DNA of 64,000 nt from Streptomyces flavofungini (GCF_014650815.1 NZ_BMVR01000006.1:585309-649308); one strand, 5' to 3'; shown: positions 9,832 to 18,164, counted from the stretch's first letter. The notes: generated by a model from the sequence alone, not told the origin. Translations and numbers: made by a program.

Positions 9832-10629
9832 ATGACCACCGCCCCCACCCGGAGCGACCGCCGGATCAGCCCGGTCTTCCTAGGGATCGCCGCGGTCACC
9901 GCGGCCTCGGGCTGGGCGGCCTGGACCGGGTTCGCGGACAACCCGGGCTTCGCCGTCTTCCTGTTCGTCACGGCGGCCTGGATCGTCTCGCTGTGCCTGC
10001 ACGAGTACGCGCACGCCCGCACCGCGCTGCACAGCGGCGACATCTCCATCGGCGCGAAGGGCTATCTGACCCTCAACCCGCTGAAGTACACGCACGCGCT
10101 GCTCAGCATCGTGCTGCCCGTGCTGTTCGTCATCATGGGCGGCATCGGCCTGCCCGGCGGCGCCGTGTTCATCGAGCGCGGCCGCATCCAGGGCCGCTGG
10201 CGGCACAGCCTGATCTCGGCGGCGGGCCCGCTGACGAACGTTCTGTTCGCCGTCGTCTGCACCGCGCCGTTCTGGCTGGACGCCCTGGACGGCGTCCCGG
10301 ACACGTTCCGGTACGCGCTCGGGTTCCTGGCCCTGCTCCAGGTGACGGCGGCGATCCTGAACTTCCTGCCGATCCCCGGCCTGGACGGCTACGGCGTGAT
10401 CGAGCCGTGGCTGTCGCTCAACATCCGCCGCCAGGTGGAGCCGTTCGCGCCGTTCGGGCTGCTCGCGGTGTTCGGCATCCTGTGGATCCCGGAGGTCAAC
10501 GACGTGTTCTTCGACGCGGTGGACGCGATCCTGCGCGGCCTCGGCGTCACCGACTGGGACACGTACTGGGGCCAGCGCCTCTACCGCTTCTGGCAGGGCA
10601 CCCCCGACATCCCCGTGCTGAACGGATAG
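9832..10629 (+). CDS. site-2 protease family (M50) membrane metalloprotease
   Basis: A 265-residue polytopic membrane protein of the M50 family, whose members cut substrates within the membrane. The zinc-binding HExxH is HEYAH near residue 62, inside a hydrophobic segment (SLCLHEYAHARTA). The second motif, with the third zinc ligand, is NFLPIPGLDGYG near residue 180. Between them are several hydrophobic helices. No PDZ or CBS domain is present, so this is the minimal form common in actinomycetes. GAAGGAG lies 6 nt before the ATG. Its substrate is not suggested by the neighbours. Confidence 0.9.
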   Translation: MTTAPTRSDRRISPVFLGIAAVTAASGWAAWTGFADNPGFAVFLFVTAAWIVSLCLHEYAHARTALHSGDISIGAKGYLTLNPLKYTHALLSIVLPVLFVIMGGIGLPGGAVFIERGRIQGRWRHSLISAAGPLTNVLFAVVCTAPFWLDALDGVPDTFRYALGFLALLQVTAAILNFLPIPGLDGYGVIEPWLSLNIRRQVEPFAPFGLLAVFGILWIPEVNDVFFDAVDAILRGLGVTDWDTYWGQRLYRFWQGTPDIPVLNG

Positions 10630-10647
10630 GCGGCAGGGGCGCGGCCG

Positions 10648-10845
10648 CTACTGGCCCGCGGCGGCGGCCTTGTCGCGCTGCCGCAGCGCCTTCGCCCTGC
10701 GGGCGTAGTACCAGGTCATGTTGGACGAGAGTCCGGCGAGCAGCACCCACACGATGCCGAGCAGGCTGCCCTGAGCGAAGGAGACCACGGCGGCGGCGAC
10801 GGACAGGACGCAGACGACGAGGGCGTACAGAGCTAGGCGGGGCAT
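10648..10845 (-). CDS. small two-helix membrane protein, unknown function
   Basis: A 65-residue protein with two hydrophobic stretches (YALVVCVLSVAAAVVSFAQG and GIVWVLLAGLSSNMTWYYA) and a basic C-terminal tail (RRAKALRQRDKA), suggesting a hairpin in the membrane with the tail in the cytoplasm. The ATG at 10845 is preceded by AGGAG with 9-nt spacing; a longer in-frame start at 10914 has no such site. It is convergent with the M50 protease gene, with stops 18 bp apart. No function can be assigned. Confidence 0.75.
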   Translation of the reverse strand: MPRLALYALVVCVLSVAAAVVSFAQGSLLGIVWVLLAGLSSNMTWYYARRAKALRQRDKAAAAGQ

Positions 10846-10951
10846 GGGGTGCGGCTCCTGTTGCGGCAATCCGGGGGACGTACCGCACCAGTGTCCCCCA
10901 TGCCCCGCGGCCACCGGAACGCGGTGCTGGGACCTGTCCGACGGGTCGGCC

Positions 10952-11674
10952 CTAGACGTCGGTGACGCGCAGCCCCGCGTGCGCCTTGTACCTGCGGTTG
11001 ACGGAGATCAGGTTGGCGACGAGGGACTCCACCTGGTGGGCGTTGCGCAGGCGGCCCGCGAAGACGCCCCGCATGCCGGGGATGCGGGCGGCCAGGGCCT
11101 GCACGACGTCGGTGTCCGCGCGGCGCTCGCCGAGGACCAGCACGTCCGTGTCGATCTCCTCGATGGCCTCGTCCTGGAGCAGCACCGCCGACAGGTGGTG
11201 GAAGGCGGCGGTGACCCGCGACTCGGGGAGCAGCGCGGCGGCCTGCTCGGCGGCGCTGCCCTCCTCGGGCTTCAGGGCGTACGCGCCCTTCTTGTCGAAG
11301 CCGAGCGGGTTGACGCAGTCCACGACGAGCTTGCCCGCGAGGTCGTCGCGCAGCGCTTCGAGGGTCTTGGCGTGTCCGTCCCACGGCACCGCGATGATCA
11401 CGATGTCGCTGCGCCGCGCGCACTCCGCGTTGTCGGCACCCTCGATGCCCTCGACGCCGCGCCCGAGTTCGGCGGCCGCGGCGGCGGCGCGCTCGGCGGC
11501 GCGGGAGCCGATGATCACCTTCTGGCCCGCGCGGGCGAGCCGGTAGGCGAGCCCGCGGCCCTGGTCGCCGGTGCCGCCGAGCACGCCCACCACGAGCCCC
11601 GACACGTCGGGCAGGTCCCAGGGGTCCTTGGCCGGGGCCTGCTGCGGGCTTTCAGATGAAGACGAGGTAGTCAT
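10952..11674 (-). CDS. npdG: NADPH:F420 oxidoreductase
   Basis: A 240-residue Rossmann protein that passes hydride between NADPH and coenzyme F420, supplying reduced F420 to cytosolic F420-dependent enzymes. The dinucleotide-binding motif is VVGVLGGTGDQGRGLAYRLA, followed by the NADP-phosphate-binding VIIGSRAAERA near residue 55. The DIVIIAVPWDGHAKTLEAL and LVVDCVNPLGFDKKG segments are typical of Fno/NpdG. An acidic/Pro N-terminal extension of about 25 residues precedes the fold. The start ATG at 11674 directly abuts the intergenic space before the sialidase gene. No other F420 gene is nearby. Confidence 0.93.
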   Translation of the reverse strand: MTTSSSSESPQQAPAKDPWDLPDVSGLVVGVLGGTGDQGRGLAYRLARAGQKVIIGSRAAERAAAAAAELGRGVEGIEGADNAECARRSDIVIIAVPWDGHAKTLEALRDDLAGKLVVDCVNPLGFDKKGAYALKPEEGSAAEQAAALLPESRVTAAFHHLSAVLLQDEAIEEIDTDVLVLGERRADTDVVQALAARIPGMRGVFAGRLRNAHQVESLVANLISVNRRYKAHAGLRVTDV

Positions 11675-11721
11675 GGTCCGACCTTACGTCCGGGTCGGGC
11701 GCCCGGCCGGACCGGGCGGCC

Positions 11722-12834
11722 TCAGTCCGGCAGGCCGAGGAGGCCGAGCGGGACGCGCCGGAACGTGATGGTCTCGTACGCGCTGAAGTCCCCCGTCTCG
11801 TACAGGAGCCCGACCGCGTCGTCGTCCAGGCGGACGAGGTCGCTGTACGCGGCGGGCAGCCCGTCGACGGTGTGGGCGGCGTACCAGGTGGTGCCGTCGT
11901 CGTGGCTCCTGCGGATGGTCATCAGGGCGCGGAAGCCGGGGTCGGCGGGGCCGGAGTACAGCAGCACGTCGGGGTCGAGCAGTTGCAGGACGCTGGCCTC
12001 GACGACGGGGCCGGTGAGGCCGGACTGCGGCCGGAAGGGCCTGCTGAGGGTCTGGCCGCCGTCGCGGGAGTGGGCGTCGGCACGGGTGCCGGGGGACGGC
12101 GAGTCGTTGCGGGTGTTGAAGTAGACGCGGCCGTCGGGGAGTTCCGCGGCGGTGGTCTCGTTGGCGTTGATGTAGCCGTCGGTGTTGTCGTCGACGTACC
12201 CGATGCGCCAGGTCTGGCCCCGGTCGTCGCTGAGCAGGCAGTGTCCGCCGTTGTACTTCCCCTCGGTGCCGTTGTCCGCACCGGCGGGCGGCAGGGAGTG
12301 GTTGGCGGGGACGACGACGCGGCCGTCGGCGAGCTGGATGGCGTGGCCGGGCGTGGTGGCGTACCAGCGCCACGCGGGCTTCTTCGTCTGCTTGGTGATC
12401 TCGCGGGGCGCGGACCAGGTGAGGCCGTCGTCGTCGCTGTGCCGCACCCAGACGCGGCGGCCGTTGGCGGCGGTCACCTCGCCGCGCCGGATGGCGTTCT
12501 CGGTGGCCGCGGCGGCGTTCCTGACGTGCACGAGCAGGATGCGGCCGGTGTCGAGGACGACGGGGGCCGGGTTCCCGGCGAGGTCGGTGCCGTTGGCGCC
12601 GACGACCTGCAGCGGCCCCCAGGTGCGGCCGCCGTCCACGGACCGTTTCAGGACCACGTCGATGTTCCCGAAGTCCTCCTGCGAGCCGACGCGGCCCTCG
12701 CAGAAGGCGAGGACCGTGCCGTCCTGGGTCACGACCACGGCAGGGATCCGGAAGCTCGCGTACCCCTCGCGTCCCGCGCGGAAGGGAACGGACGTCTCGA
12801 CGGTCCCGGTTGTCTCAGCATTCTCCACTGGCAT
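11722..12834 (-). CDS. exo-alpha-sialidase (neuraminidase, GH33-like)
   Basis: A 370-residue sialidase hydrolysing terminal sialic acids. The N-terminal FRIP motif is present (YASFRIPAVVV, the catalytic Arg). Five Asp-box repeats follow: SVDGGRTW, SDDDGLTW, SDDRGQTW, SRDGGQTL and SHDDGTTW, marking the six-bladed propeller. No signal peptide is visible, so it may act inside the cell or leave by another route. The ATG at 12834 has GGGAAGGGG upstream; a much longer in-frame extension to 14937 covers other genes antisense and is rejected. It is divergent from the gene at 12914 and shares a 79-bp promoter region containing a palindrome. Confidence 0.88.
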   Translation of the reverse strand: MPVENAETTGTVETSVPFRAGREGYASFRIPAVVVTQDGTVLAFCEGRVGSQEDFGNIDVVLKRSVDGGRTWGPLQVVGANGTDLAGNPAPVVLDTGRILLVHVRNAAAATENAIRRGEVTAANGRRVWVRHSDDDGLTWSAPREITKQTKKPAWRWYATTPGHAIQLADGRVVVPANHSLPPAGADNGTEGKYNGGHCLLSDDRGQTWRIGYVDDNTDGYINANETTAAELPDGRVYFNTRNDSPSPGTRADAHSRDGGQTLSRPFRPQSGLTGPVVEASVLQLLDPDVLLYSGPADPGFRALMTIRRSHDDGTTWYAAHTVDGLPAAYSDLVRLDDDAVGLLYETGDFSAYETITFRRVPLGLLGLPD

Positions 12835-12843
12835 CCGTGCCCC

Positions 12844-12861
12844 TTCCCCAACGTGGGGGAA
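12844..12861. promoter_or_regulatory. 18-bp near-palindrome in a divergent promoter
   Basis: TTCCCCAACGTGGGGGAA is palindromic except for one mismatched pair. It lies between the divergent sialidase and hypothetical genes and overlaps the sialidase ribosome binding site, so a bound regulator could block that gene. Confidence 0.4.
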
Positions 12862-12913
12862 TTCGCGGTGAACTCCCGCTGACGAATCTCCCGTTGAGGC
12901 AGTATGCGCCCCC

Positions 12914-13516
12914 ATGGACGCCGTACGGGTCGCGCTGCTGCGCGAAGTGCTCGCCGGGACCGAATGGCCGGGTGCCACGCGCCGCTTCGCCGGGGCGCTG
13001 CGTGCCAGCGTGCTGCCGCACGGCGGCGGGCTGCTGCTCGTGGGCACCCGGGAGTACGAGCCGTGGCACCTGGCCGCGCACCTCGTGGACGAGGCCGCCT
13101 GGTCCGGCACCCCCGAGCTGACGCCCACGCTCGTCCGGCACCGGCCGCGCCCGGACGCGCCCGCGCAGCTCTCGGTGGGCCTCGGCCGGATCGAGGCGGC
13201 GCGGCGCGGCGAGACGCTCCTGGTGGTGGCGCCCACCGCGCCCCCGGCGGGACTCCTCTCCCGGGTGCACGACGCGCGCCGGGCGGGCGCCGCGGTGTTC
13301 GCGCTCGGCGAGCGCGACGGCGATCTGGGAGCCCTTGCCCACGAGTCGTTGACCGTGCCCGACGCGGCGGGCCTGGACCTGGACACCGTGCAGCACCTGG
13401 TGAGCGCGGCGGCGGGCGAGAACAGCCTGCCCGCGCAGCGGGGGCGGCGGCGGCTGCGGGACCGCTTGTCGCGGCTGGCGGACCAGCTGACGGCGCCGCC
13501 GCCGTCGCGGTGGTGA
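12914..13516 (+). CDS. conserved hypothetical actinomycete protein
   Basis: A 200-residue soluble protein that I do not recognise. The first two thirds look like a compact alpha/beta fold, with hydrophobic strands LLLVGTREYEPWHLAAH and ETLLVVAPTAPPAGLLSRVH. The latter resembles nucleotide- or sugar-isomerase-like Rossmann strands. A basic helix near the C-terminus (RGRRRLRDRLSRLADQL) could contact nucleic acid or a partner. No signal peptide or membrane segment is visible. It is divergent from the sialidase gene and 98 bp upstream of an MFS exporter gene on the same strand. Confidence 0.75.
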   Translation: MDAVRVALLREVLAGTEWPGATRRFAGALRASVLPHGGGLLLVGTREYEPWHLAAHLVDEAAWSGTPELTPTLVRHRPRPDAPAQLSVGLGRIEAARRGETLLVVAPTAPPAGLLSRVHDARRAGAAVFALGERDGDLGALAHESLTVPDAAGLDLDTVQHLVSAAAGENSLPAQRGRRRLRDRLSRLADQLTAPPPSRW

Positions 13517-13614
13517 GGGCTGCGGCGCCGGGCGGAGGGTGGGGTGCGCCCGGAGCCGCGGGCGGGAACAAATCGTTTGCGCCGCGCCTCGGCCGCCGCC
13601 GAACATGACCCCTT

Positions 13615-14889
13615 GTGAAACGTTCCGCCGCGATACTGCCCGACCTGTCCCCCTGGCACTCCACCCGCGACTTCCGGCTCCTGTGGGTGCAGGGTCTGGT
13701 CACCTACTTCGGCAGCTTCATGGCGATGATCGCCCTGCCGCTCCAGATCAAGCACCTCACCGACTCGCCGCTGGCCGTCGGCGCGATGGGCGCCGTCGAG
13801 CTCGTACCGCTGATCGTCTGCGGTCTGTACGGCGGGGCGCTCGCCGACGCGGTGGACCGCCGCAAGGTGATCCTGCTGACCGAGGCGGCGCTCGGTCTGC
13901 TCGCGGTCGTGCTGTTCGTGAACGCGTTGCTGCCGGAGCCGATGCTGTGGCCGCTGTACGTCGTCGCGGCCGGTGTCTCGGGCCTCGCCGGACTGCAGCG
14001 GCCCGCCCTGGACTCGCTGATGGCCAGGATCGTGCCGCACGACCAGCTCACGGCGGCCGCCGCGCTGAACTCGCTGCGCTGGAACGTCGGCGCGATCGCC
14101 GGGCCCGCGCTCGCGGGTGTCGTCGTCGCCTACGCCGGGCACGCCAGCGCGTACGCCGTGACCGTCGTCGGGTTCGCCGTGTCCGTCGTGCTGTGCACCC
14201 GCCTCTCGCCCGCGCCCGCGACGCACGGGGCGCAGAAGCCGTCCCTGCGGGGGCTCGCCGAGGGGGCGCGGTACGCGTGGTCGCGGCCCGTGCTGCTCGG
14301 TACGTACGCCATCGACGGGGTCGCGATGCTGTTCGCCTTCCCCAACACGATCTTCCCGTTCCTCGCGGACGACCTGGACGCCGAGTGGTCGCTGGGGCTG
14401 ATGTACGCCGCCGGGGCCGTGGGGTCGCTCGCCCTCAGCCTCACCAGCGGGTGGACGTCGCGGGTGCGGCGGCACGGGGTGCTCGTCGTGTGCGGGGCCG
14501 CGGGGTGGGGGCTCGCGATCACGCTGGCCGGGGTCCTCGGCAATGTGTGGCTGGTGCTGTTCTGTCTGGCCCTCGCCGGGGCCGGGGACATGCTCAGCGG
14601 GCTCGCCCGGTCCACGATCTGGAACCAGACGATTCCCGACGAGCTGCGGGGGCGGCTCGCGGGGATCGAGGTCCTCTCCTACAGCGTCGGCCCCCAGCTC
14701 GGCCAGGTCCGCGCGGGCGCGGCCGCGGGCTGGTCCGGCACCCGCCCGGCGATCTGGTCCGGCGGCCTCATCTGCGTCGGCGCCGTGGGTGCGCTGGCTG
14801 CCGCGATGCCGTCGCTGCTGCGGTACGACGCGACGACGGACGCCGACGCCCGCCGCCGCAGGGAGGCCGCGGCGGCAGCAGCCGCCTAG
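13615..14889 (+). CDS. MFS transporter, EntS/DHA3-like
   Basis: A 424-residue, 12-helix major facilitator of the enterobactin-exporter-like group. The start is a GTG (VKRSAAILPDLSPWHSTRDF). The family hallmark RLLWVQGLVTYFGSFMA precedes TM1, and motif A is GALADAVDRRKV. A pronounced break between the two six-helix halves falls around RLSPAPATHG. The last 15 residues are Arg/Ala-rich and cytoplasmic. It is the second such MFS exporter in the window but unrelated to the DHA2 protein at 214-1815. Substrate unknown; no regulator is adjacent. Confidence 0.88.
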   Translation: MKRSAAILPDLSPWHSTRDFRLLWVQGLVTYFGSFMAMIALPLQIKHLTDSPLAVGAMGAVELVPLIVCGLYGGALADAVDRRKVILLTEAALGLLAVVLFVNALLPEPMLWPLYVVAAGVSGLAGLQRPALDSLMARIVPHDQLTAAAALNSLRWNVGAIAGPALAGVVVAYAGHASAYAVTVVGFAVSVVLCTRLSPAPATHGAQKPSLRGLAEGARYAWSRPVLLGTYAIDGVAMLFAFPNTIFPFLADDLDAEWSLGLMYAAGAVGSLALSLTSGWTSRVRRHGVLVVCGAAGWGLAITLAGVLGNVWLVLFCLALAGAGDMLSGLARSTIWNQTIPDELRGRLAGIEVLSYSVGPQLGQVRAGAAAGWSGTRPAIWSGGLICVGAVGALAAAMPSLLRYDATTDADARRRREAAAAAAA

Positions 14890-14890
14890 G

Positions 14891-14931
14891 CCGGTCGGGG
14901 CCGTCCTCGCGGTACCTGCGCCCCCGACCGG
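14891..14931 (+). terminator. possible hairpin after the MFS gene
   Basis: CCGGTCGGGG at 14891-14900 pairs with CCCCGACCGG at 14922-14931 over a 21-nt loop, directly after the stop at 14889. The remaining gap to 15141 shows only a run of nine G and no further element. Confidence 0.4.
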
Positions 14932-15141
14932 GCACATGGCGCACGCCTACACGACCGGCACCGTCGGCCGGGGGGGGGGCTGTGCCCACCCTTCCTGGTC
15001 CCGGTCCCGCACCCGCCGATGGCGAGCAACCCCCGCAGGAGACGTCCACCCTGCGGTCAACTGGAAAGGGGCGGGCGGGTGGGAGATGTCCGCCGCGAAG
15101 CAGCGGGACAGGAACGGTCCCCGCCGGGCCGCAGGCCGGAC

Positions 15142-15369
15142 TCAGTCCTCCTCGCCCCGCGCAGCGGAGTCGTGCCAGCGGGGATCCGTGTCCCACTCAA
15201 GATTCCGCTCGGCCGCCGTCTCCATCGCCCGGGTGGCCTCCTCGCGGGAGGCGTAGGGACCGAAGCGGTCCTTCCCCGGGCAGTCCGGCCCCTCCTCGAC
15301 CTTGTTGTGCTGCAGGCAGTAGTACCACTCGCCCGGCTTGCCGACGGTCCGCTTCTTGAACAGGGCCAT
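15142..15369 (-). CDS. small SPOR-like conserved protein
   Basis: A 75-residue acidic protein starting MALFKKRTVGKPGEWYYC. The compact pattern of aromatic and charged residues (EWYYCLQHNKVEEGPDC, then DRFGPYASREEATRAM) matches a family in Streptomyces usually annotated as SPOR-domain-like. Two Cys residues in the first half (YYC and PDC) could form a metal or disulfide site. AGGAG lies 7 nt before the ATG at 15369, which decides the start over upstream frames. It is divergent from map with a 58-bp gap. Function unknown. Confidence 0.8.
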   Translation of the reverse strand: MALFKKRTVGKPGEWYYCLQHNKVEEGPDCPGKDRFGPYASREEATRAMETAAERNLEWDTDPRWHDSAARGEED

Positions 15370-15427
15370 GTCCGGCTCCTCTCTCTCCCGCCATGCTGCC
15401 CCACGGACGCTCGTTAGACTCGCTGGC

Positions 15428-16285
15428 ATGTCTGGCCAGTCACTGCTCGTTCCAGGGGAGCTCTCTCCCACCCGCCCCGTGCCCGGAAACATCAGGCGCC
15501 CGGAGTACGTCGGCAAGCCCGCGCCGACCCCGTACAGCGGACCGGAGGTGCAGACCCCGGAGACCGTCGAGCTGATGCGGACCGCGGGCCGCATCGCCGC
15601 GCGCGCGATGGCGGAGGCCGCGAAGGCGATCGCGCCCGGCGTGACCACCGACGAGCTGGACCGCATCGCGCACGCGTACATGTGCGACCACGGCGCCTAC
15701 CCGTCGACGCTCGGCTACCGCGGCTTCCCGAAGTCGCTGTGCAGTTCCGTCAACGAGGTCATCTGCCACGGCATCCCCGACTCCACCGTCCTGAAGGACG
15801 GCGACATCATCAACCTGGACGTCACGGCGTACATCGGCGGCGTGCACGGCGACAACAACGCGACGTACCTCGTGGGCGAGGTGGACGACGAGTCGCGGCT
15901 TCTCGTGGAGCGCACCGAGGAGTCCCTGAACCGCGCGATCAAGGCGGTCAAGCCCGGCCGCCAGATCAACATCATCGGCCGTGTCATCGAGTCGTACGCC
16001 AAGCGCTTCGGCTACGGCGTGGTGCGCGACTTCACCGGCCACGGCATCAACACGTCGTTCCACTCCGGGCTGATCGTCCCGCACTACGACAGCCCGCACG
16101 CGACGACGGTCATCCAGCCCGGCATGACGTTCACGATCGAGCCGATGCTGACGCTCGGCACGCACGAGTACGACATGTGGGACGACGGCTGGACGGTCGT
16201 GACCAAGGACCGCAGGCGGACGGCGCAGTTCGAGCACACGCTGGTGGTGACGGAGACCGGCGCGGAGATCCTCACGCTGCCGTAA
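15428..16285 (+). CDS. map: type I methionine aminopeptidase
   Basis: A 285-residue enzyme that removes the initiator Met from nascent proteins. A roughly 40-residue N-terminal extension (PGNIRRPEYVGKP) precedes the pita-bread fold. The metal ligands are visible: Asp in INLDVTAYIGG, Asp in HGDNNATY, His in FTGHGINTSFH, Glu in FTIEPM and Glu in AQFEHTL; the active-site His lies in CHGIPD. The ATG at 15428 is used; upstream in-frame codons to 15338 lack homology. The TAA stop lies inside the 59-bp palindrome that follows. Streptomyces commonly carry more than one map; this is the PRPEY-type copy. Confidence 0.96.
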   Translation: MSGQSLLVPGELSPTRPVPGNIRRPEYVGKPAPTPYSGPEVQTPETVELMRTAGRIAARAMAEAAKAIAPGVTTDELDRIAHAYMCDHGAYPSTLGYRGFPKSLCSSVNEVICHGIPDSTVLKDGDIINLDVTAYIGGVHGDNNATYLVGEVDDESRLLVERTEESLNRAIKAVKPGRQINIIGRVIESYAKRFGYGVVRDFTGHGINTSFHSGLIVPHYDSPHATTVIQPGMTFTIEPMLTLGTHEYDMWDDGWTVVTKDRRRTAQFEHTLVVTETGAEILTLP

Positions 16286-16339
16286 ACGATCAAAAAAGGC
16301 CGCCCCAGGTCCTGGGGCGGCCTTTTTTGATCGTTTACG
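16281..16339. terminator. 59-bp perfect palindrome, bidirectional terminator
   Basis: Left arm 16281-16309 and right arm 16311-16339 are exact 29-bp complements around a single T. A GC-rich core (GGCCGCCCCAGG) is flanked by A6 on one side and T6 on the other, so it is a canonical intrinsic terminator on both strands. The map stop codon TAA (16283-16285) is part of the stem. Confidence 0.95.
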
Positions 16340-16398
16340 CATCCCCGACGGGGGACGGGGTACCGTTTTTACCGACAGGATGTCGGGAACCAGTTGAC

Positions 16399-16417
16399 TT
16401 AGGTAAGCCTAACCTTG
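16399..16417. promoter_or_regulatory. DmdR/IdeR iron box upstream of heme oxygenase
   Basis: TTAGGTAAGCCTAACCTTG matches 14 of 19 positions of the actinobacterial iron box (TTAGGTTAGGCTCACCTAA) and lies 56 bp before the heme oxygenase ATG, predicting repression by Fe-bound DmdR. A small CCGACA-GGA-TGTCGG palindrome lies just upstream at 16372-16386. Confidence 0.8.
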
Positions 16418-16472
16418 GATGATCGGTCCTGGCCACACTGGTTTCCCGCCTTCTTCGGCTCCGGAGGACCCC

Positions 16473-17150
16473 ATGGACTCGGCGATCACTCAGCCCCCCA
16501 CGTTCTCGACGCTCATCCGCACCGCGTCCCACGAACAGCACACCGAGGCGGAGTCGTCGACGTTCATGAGCGACCTGCTCGGCGGCCGCCTCGACGTGCG
16601 CGCGTACGCGAGGTACACGGAGCAGTTGTGGTTCGTGTACCGCGCGCTGGAGGACGGCGCGCAGGCCCTGCGCGAGGACCCGGTGGCGGGGCCGTTCATA
16701 CGGCCCGAGCTGGCCCGGGTCGCCGAGCTGGAGCGCGACCTCGCGCACCTGCGGGGCGCCGACTGGCGCGCGGGGCTGGCGGCGCTGCCCGCCACGGCGG
16801 CGTACGCGGCGCGGGTCGAGGAGTGCGCGCGGACCTGGCCGGGCGGCTATGTGGCCCACCACTACACGCGCTATCTGGGGGACCTGTCCGGCGGGCAGAT
16901 CATCCGCGGCAAGGCGGAGAAGACCTGGGGCTTCGACCGCAAGGGCGACGGCGTGCGGTTCTACGTCTTCGAGGACATCGCCAACCCCGCCGCGTTCAAG
17001 CGGAGCTATCGCGAGCTGCTCGACGGCCTCGACGTGGTCGTCCCCGACGACCTGGAGAAGCAGCGCATCGTCGACGAGTGCAAGCGGGCGTTCGCCCTGA
17101 ACACGGCAGTCTTCCGGGAGCTCGGCGCCGAGTTCCCGCTGTCGGCCTGA
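16473..17150 (+). CDS. hmuO: biliverdin-producing heme oxygenase
   Basis: A 225-residue all-helical cytosolic enzyme that cleaves heme to biliverdin, CO and Fe2+, releasing iron from imported heme. The proximal heme-ligating His is in the N-terminal HEQHTEAES segment. The flexible distal helix with its Gly motif is YLGDLSGGQIIRG near residue 135. Length and the C-terminal FALNTAVFREL helix match the family. The ATG at 16473 has CCGGAGGA at 7 nt; the iron box lies just upstream. It belongs functionally with the heme importer and HtaA genes at 18-25 kb, from which a PhzF gene separates it. Confidence 0.96.
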   Translation: MDSAITQPPTFSTLIRTASHEQHTEAESSTFMSDLLGGRLDVRAYARYTEQLWFVYRALEDGAQALREDPVAGPFIRPELARVAELERDLAHLRGADWRAGLAALPATAAYAARVEECARTWPGGYVAHHYTRYLGDLSGGQIIRGKAEKTWGFDRKGDGVRFYVFEDIANPAAFKRSYRELLDGLDVVVPDDLEKQRIVDECKRAFALNTAVFRELGAEFPLSA

Positions 17151-17202
17151 CCGCCGCCCCCACGTCGGTGGACGTCTGTCGCGCCGCGCGCTCGTCCTCG
17201 AC

Positions 17203-17235
17203 CTCCCCCAAGCCCTGACGGAGCAGGGGACCCCC
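17203..17235. repeat. short Streptomyces-type intergenic repeat
   Basis: CTCCCCCAAGC followed by GAGCAGGGGACCCCC resembles shortened copies of the motif found three times inside the element at 35328-35609. It sits between convergent hmuO and the PhzF gene, where it may act as a weak terminator. Confidence 0.4.
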
Positions 17236-17274
17236 ACGACGGGCTCCACATGCCCGTCCCGCCGCGTTCAGCTG

Positions 17275-18078
17275 TCAGACGAGTGTCGGCGGCTGAGGGA
17301 ACGTCACCCGGCCGCCCAGTTCGATGAAGTCGTCGGGGCCCGGGGCCGTGAGCAGTTGGGAGCCGCGGCCCTGGGTGATGTTCAGGGCGCGGCCCAGTTC
17401 GCGGGTGAGCAGCAGCGCCGCCGCCCCGGTGGCCTCGTCCTCGGTGATGCCGTCGCCCCGCCCGGGAAACCCCCGCGCCCGTACGCGCCCCGCCGCCTCG
17501 TCCTCCCACGCCCAGGCGTAGATCCACTCCCCCGCCGGGGGCACCGCGAGCGCCTCCACCTCGGCCGCCGACGCGTACCGGCGCAGCGTCCGCCCCGGCG
17601 CCCAGTCGGCCCGCGCCACGATCCAGCTGAACTCCCCGTCCTGGTGGGCCTCGACGGCCCCGGCGGCGGTGACAAGCTCGGGCACGTCGAGCAGCCAGGC
17701 CGCGCCGACGCACGGGTAGCCGGCGAACGGCAGCCGCGTCGAGGGCGTGTAGATGTCGACGGCGCCGCGCTCGGGGTCGTCGACGAACACCGTCTCGCTG
17801 AAGCCGAGTTTGGCGGCGAGCGCCTGCCGGTCCGCCCGCTCGGGCACCCGCGTGCCGTCCCGTACGACGCCCAGCTCGTTGCCGTACCGGCCGTCCGGGG
17901 CGCAGAAGACCCGCAGGACGTCGATGCCGTGGTGCACGTCGGGCAGGCCCGCCGTGTCCCGCGTGTCCGGCCCGCCCCAGGCGTGCGCCGCGTCCCGTGC
18001 TCCCGGCCCGTCCGACGCACCCTGCGTGCCCTGCGCGCGGTACGAGGCGTCCGTGCCATGTTCGTTCTCTGCGTTCAC
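17275..18078 (-). CDS. PhzF-family isomerase-like protein
   Basis: A 267-residue protein of the PhzF fold (two similar halves; family members isomerise or epimerise small metabolites). Recognisable segments are IDVLRVFCAPDGRYGNELGV, the catalytic-Glu region LGFSETVFVDD, the PFAGYPCVGAAW turn joining the halves and the second-half GAAALLLTREL helix. The GTG at 18078 gives a roughly 47-residue polar N-terminal extension. A GTG at 17937 (VHHGIDVLRVF) would give the usual family length; neither has a clear ribosome binding site, so the start is uncertain. It interrupts the heme/iron island and has a paralogue at 42644-43528. The substrate is unknown. Confidence 0.85.
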   Translation of the reverse strand: MNAENEHGTDASYRAQGTQGASDGPGARDAAHAWGGPDTRDTAGLPDVHHGIDVLRVFCAPDGRYGNELGVVRDGTRVPERADRQALAAKLGFSETVFVDDPERGAVDIYTPSTRLPFAGYPCVGAAWLLDVPELVTAAGAVEAHQDGEFSWIVARADWAPGRTLRRYASAAEVEALAVPPAGEWIYAWAWEDEAAGRVRARGFPGRGDGITEDEATGAAALLLTRELGRALNITQGRGSQLLTAPGPDDFIELGGRVTFPQPPTLV

Positions 18079-18117
18079 CCGGGCATTGAAGCATCACGCG
18101 CCCCACCCTGCACACGG

Positions 18118-18164
18118 CTGACGGCGGGTACCCGGCGCGCCAAGCGCCGGGTACCCGCCGTCAG
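18118..18164 (-). terminator. long hairpin between HtaA and PhzF genes
   Basis: A perfect 21-bp stem (arms 18118-18138 and 18144-18164) with a 5-nt loop, downstream of the HtaA gene ending at 18237. It lies in front of the PhzF start and should insulate that gene from the iron-regulated transcript. Confidence 0.85.

Noticed and set aside
10933..10954. Sequence near the npdG stop resembling the terminal repeat of the 35.3-kb element
   Set aside because: About 19 bp match with one difference, but there is no partner end nearby, so it is not called a second element.
12835..14937. N-terminal extension of the sialidase frame to over 1000 residues
   Set aside because: It runs antisense through two better supported genes, and homology starts only at 12834, where a ribosome binding site is present.
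17275..18078. Phenazine biosynthesis gene
   Set aside because: Only the PhzF fold is present; no other phz gene is in the window.
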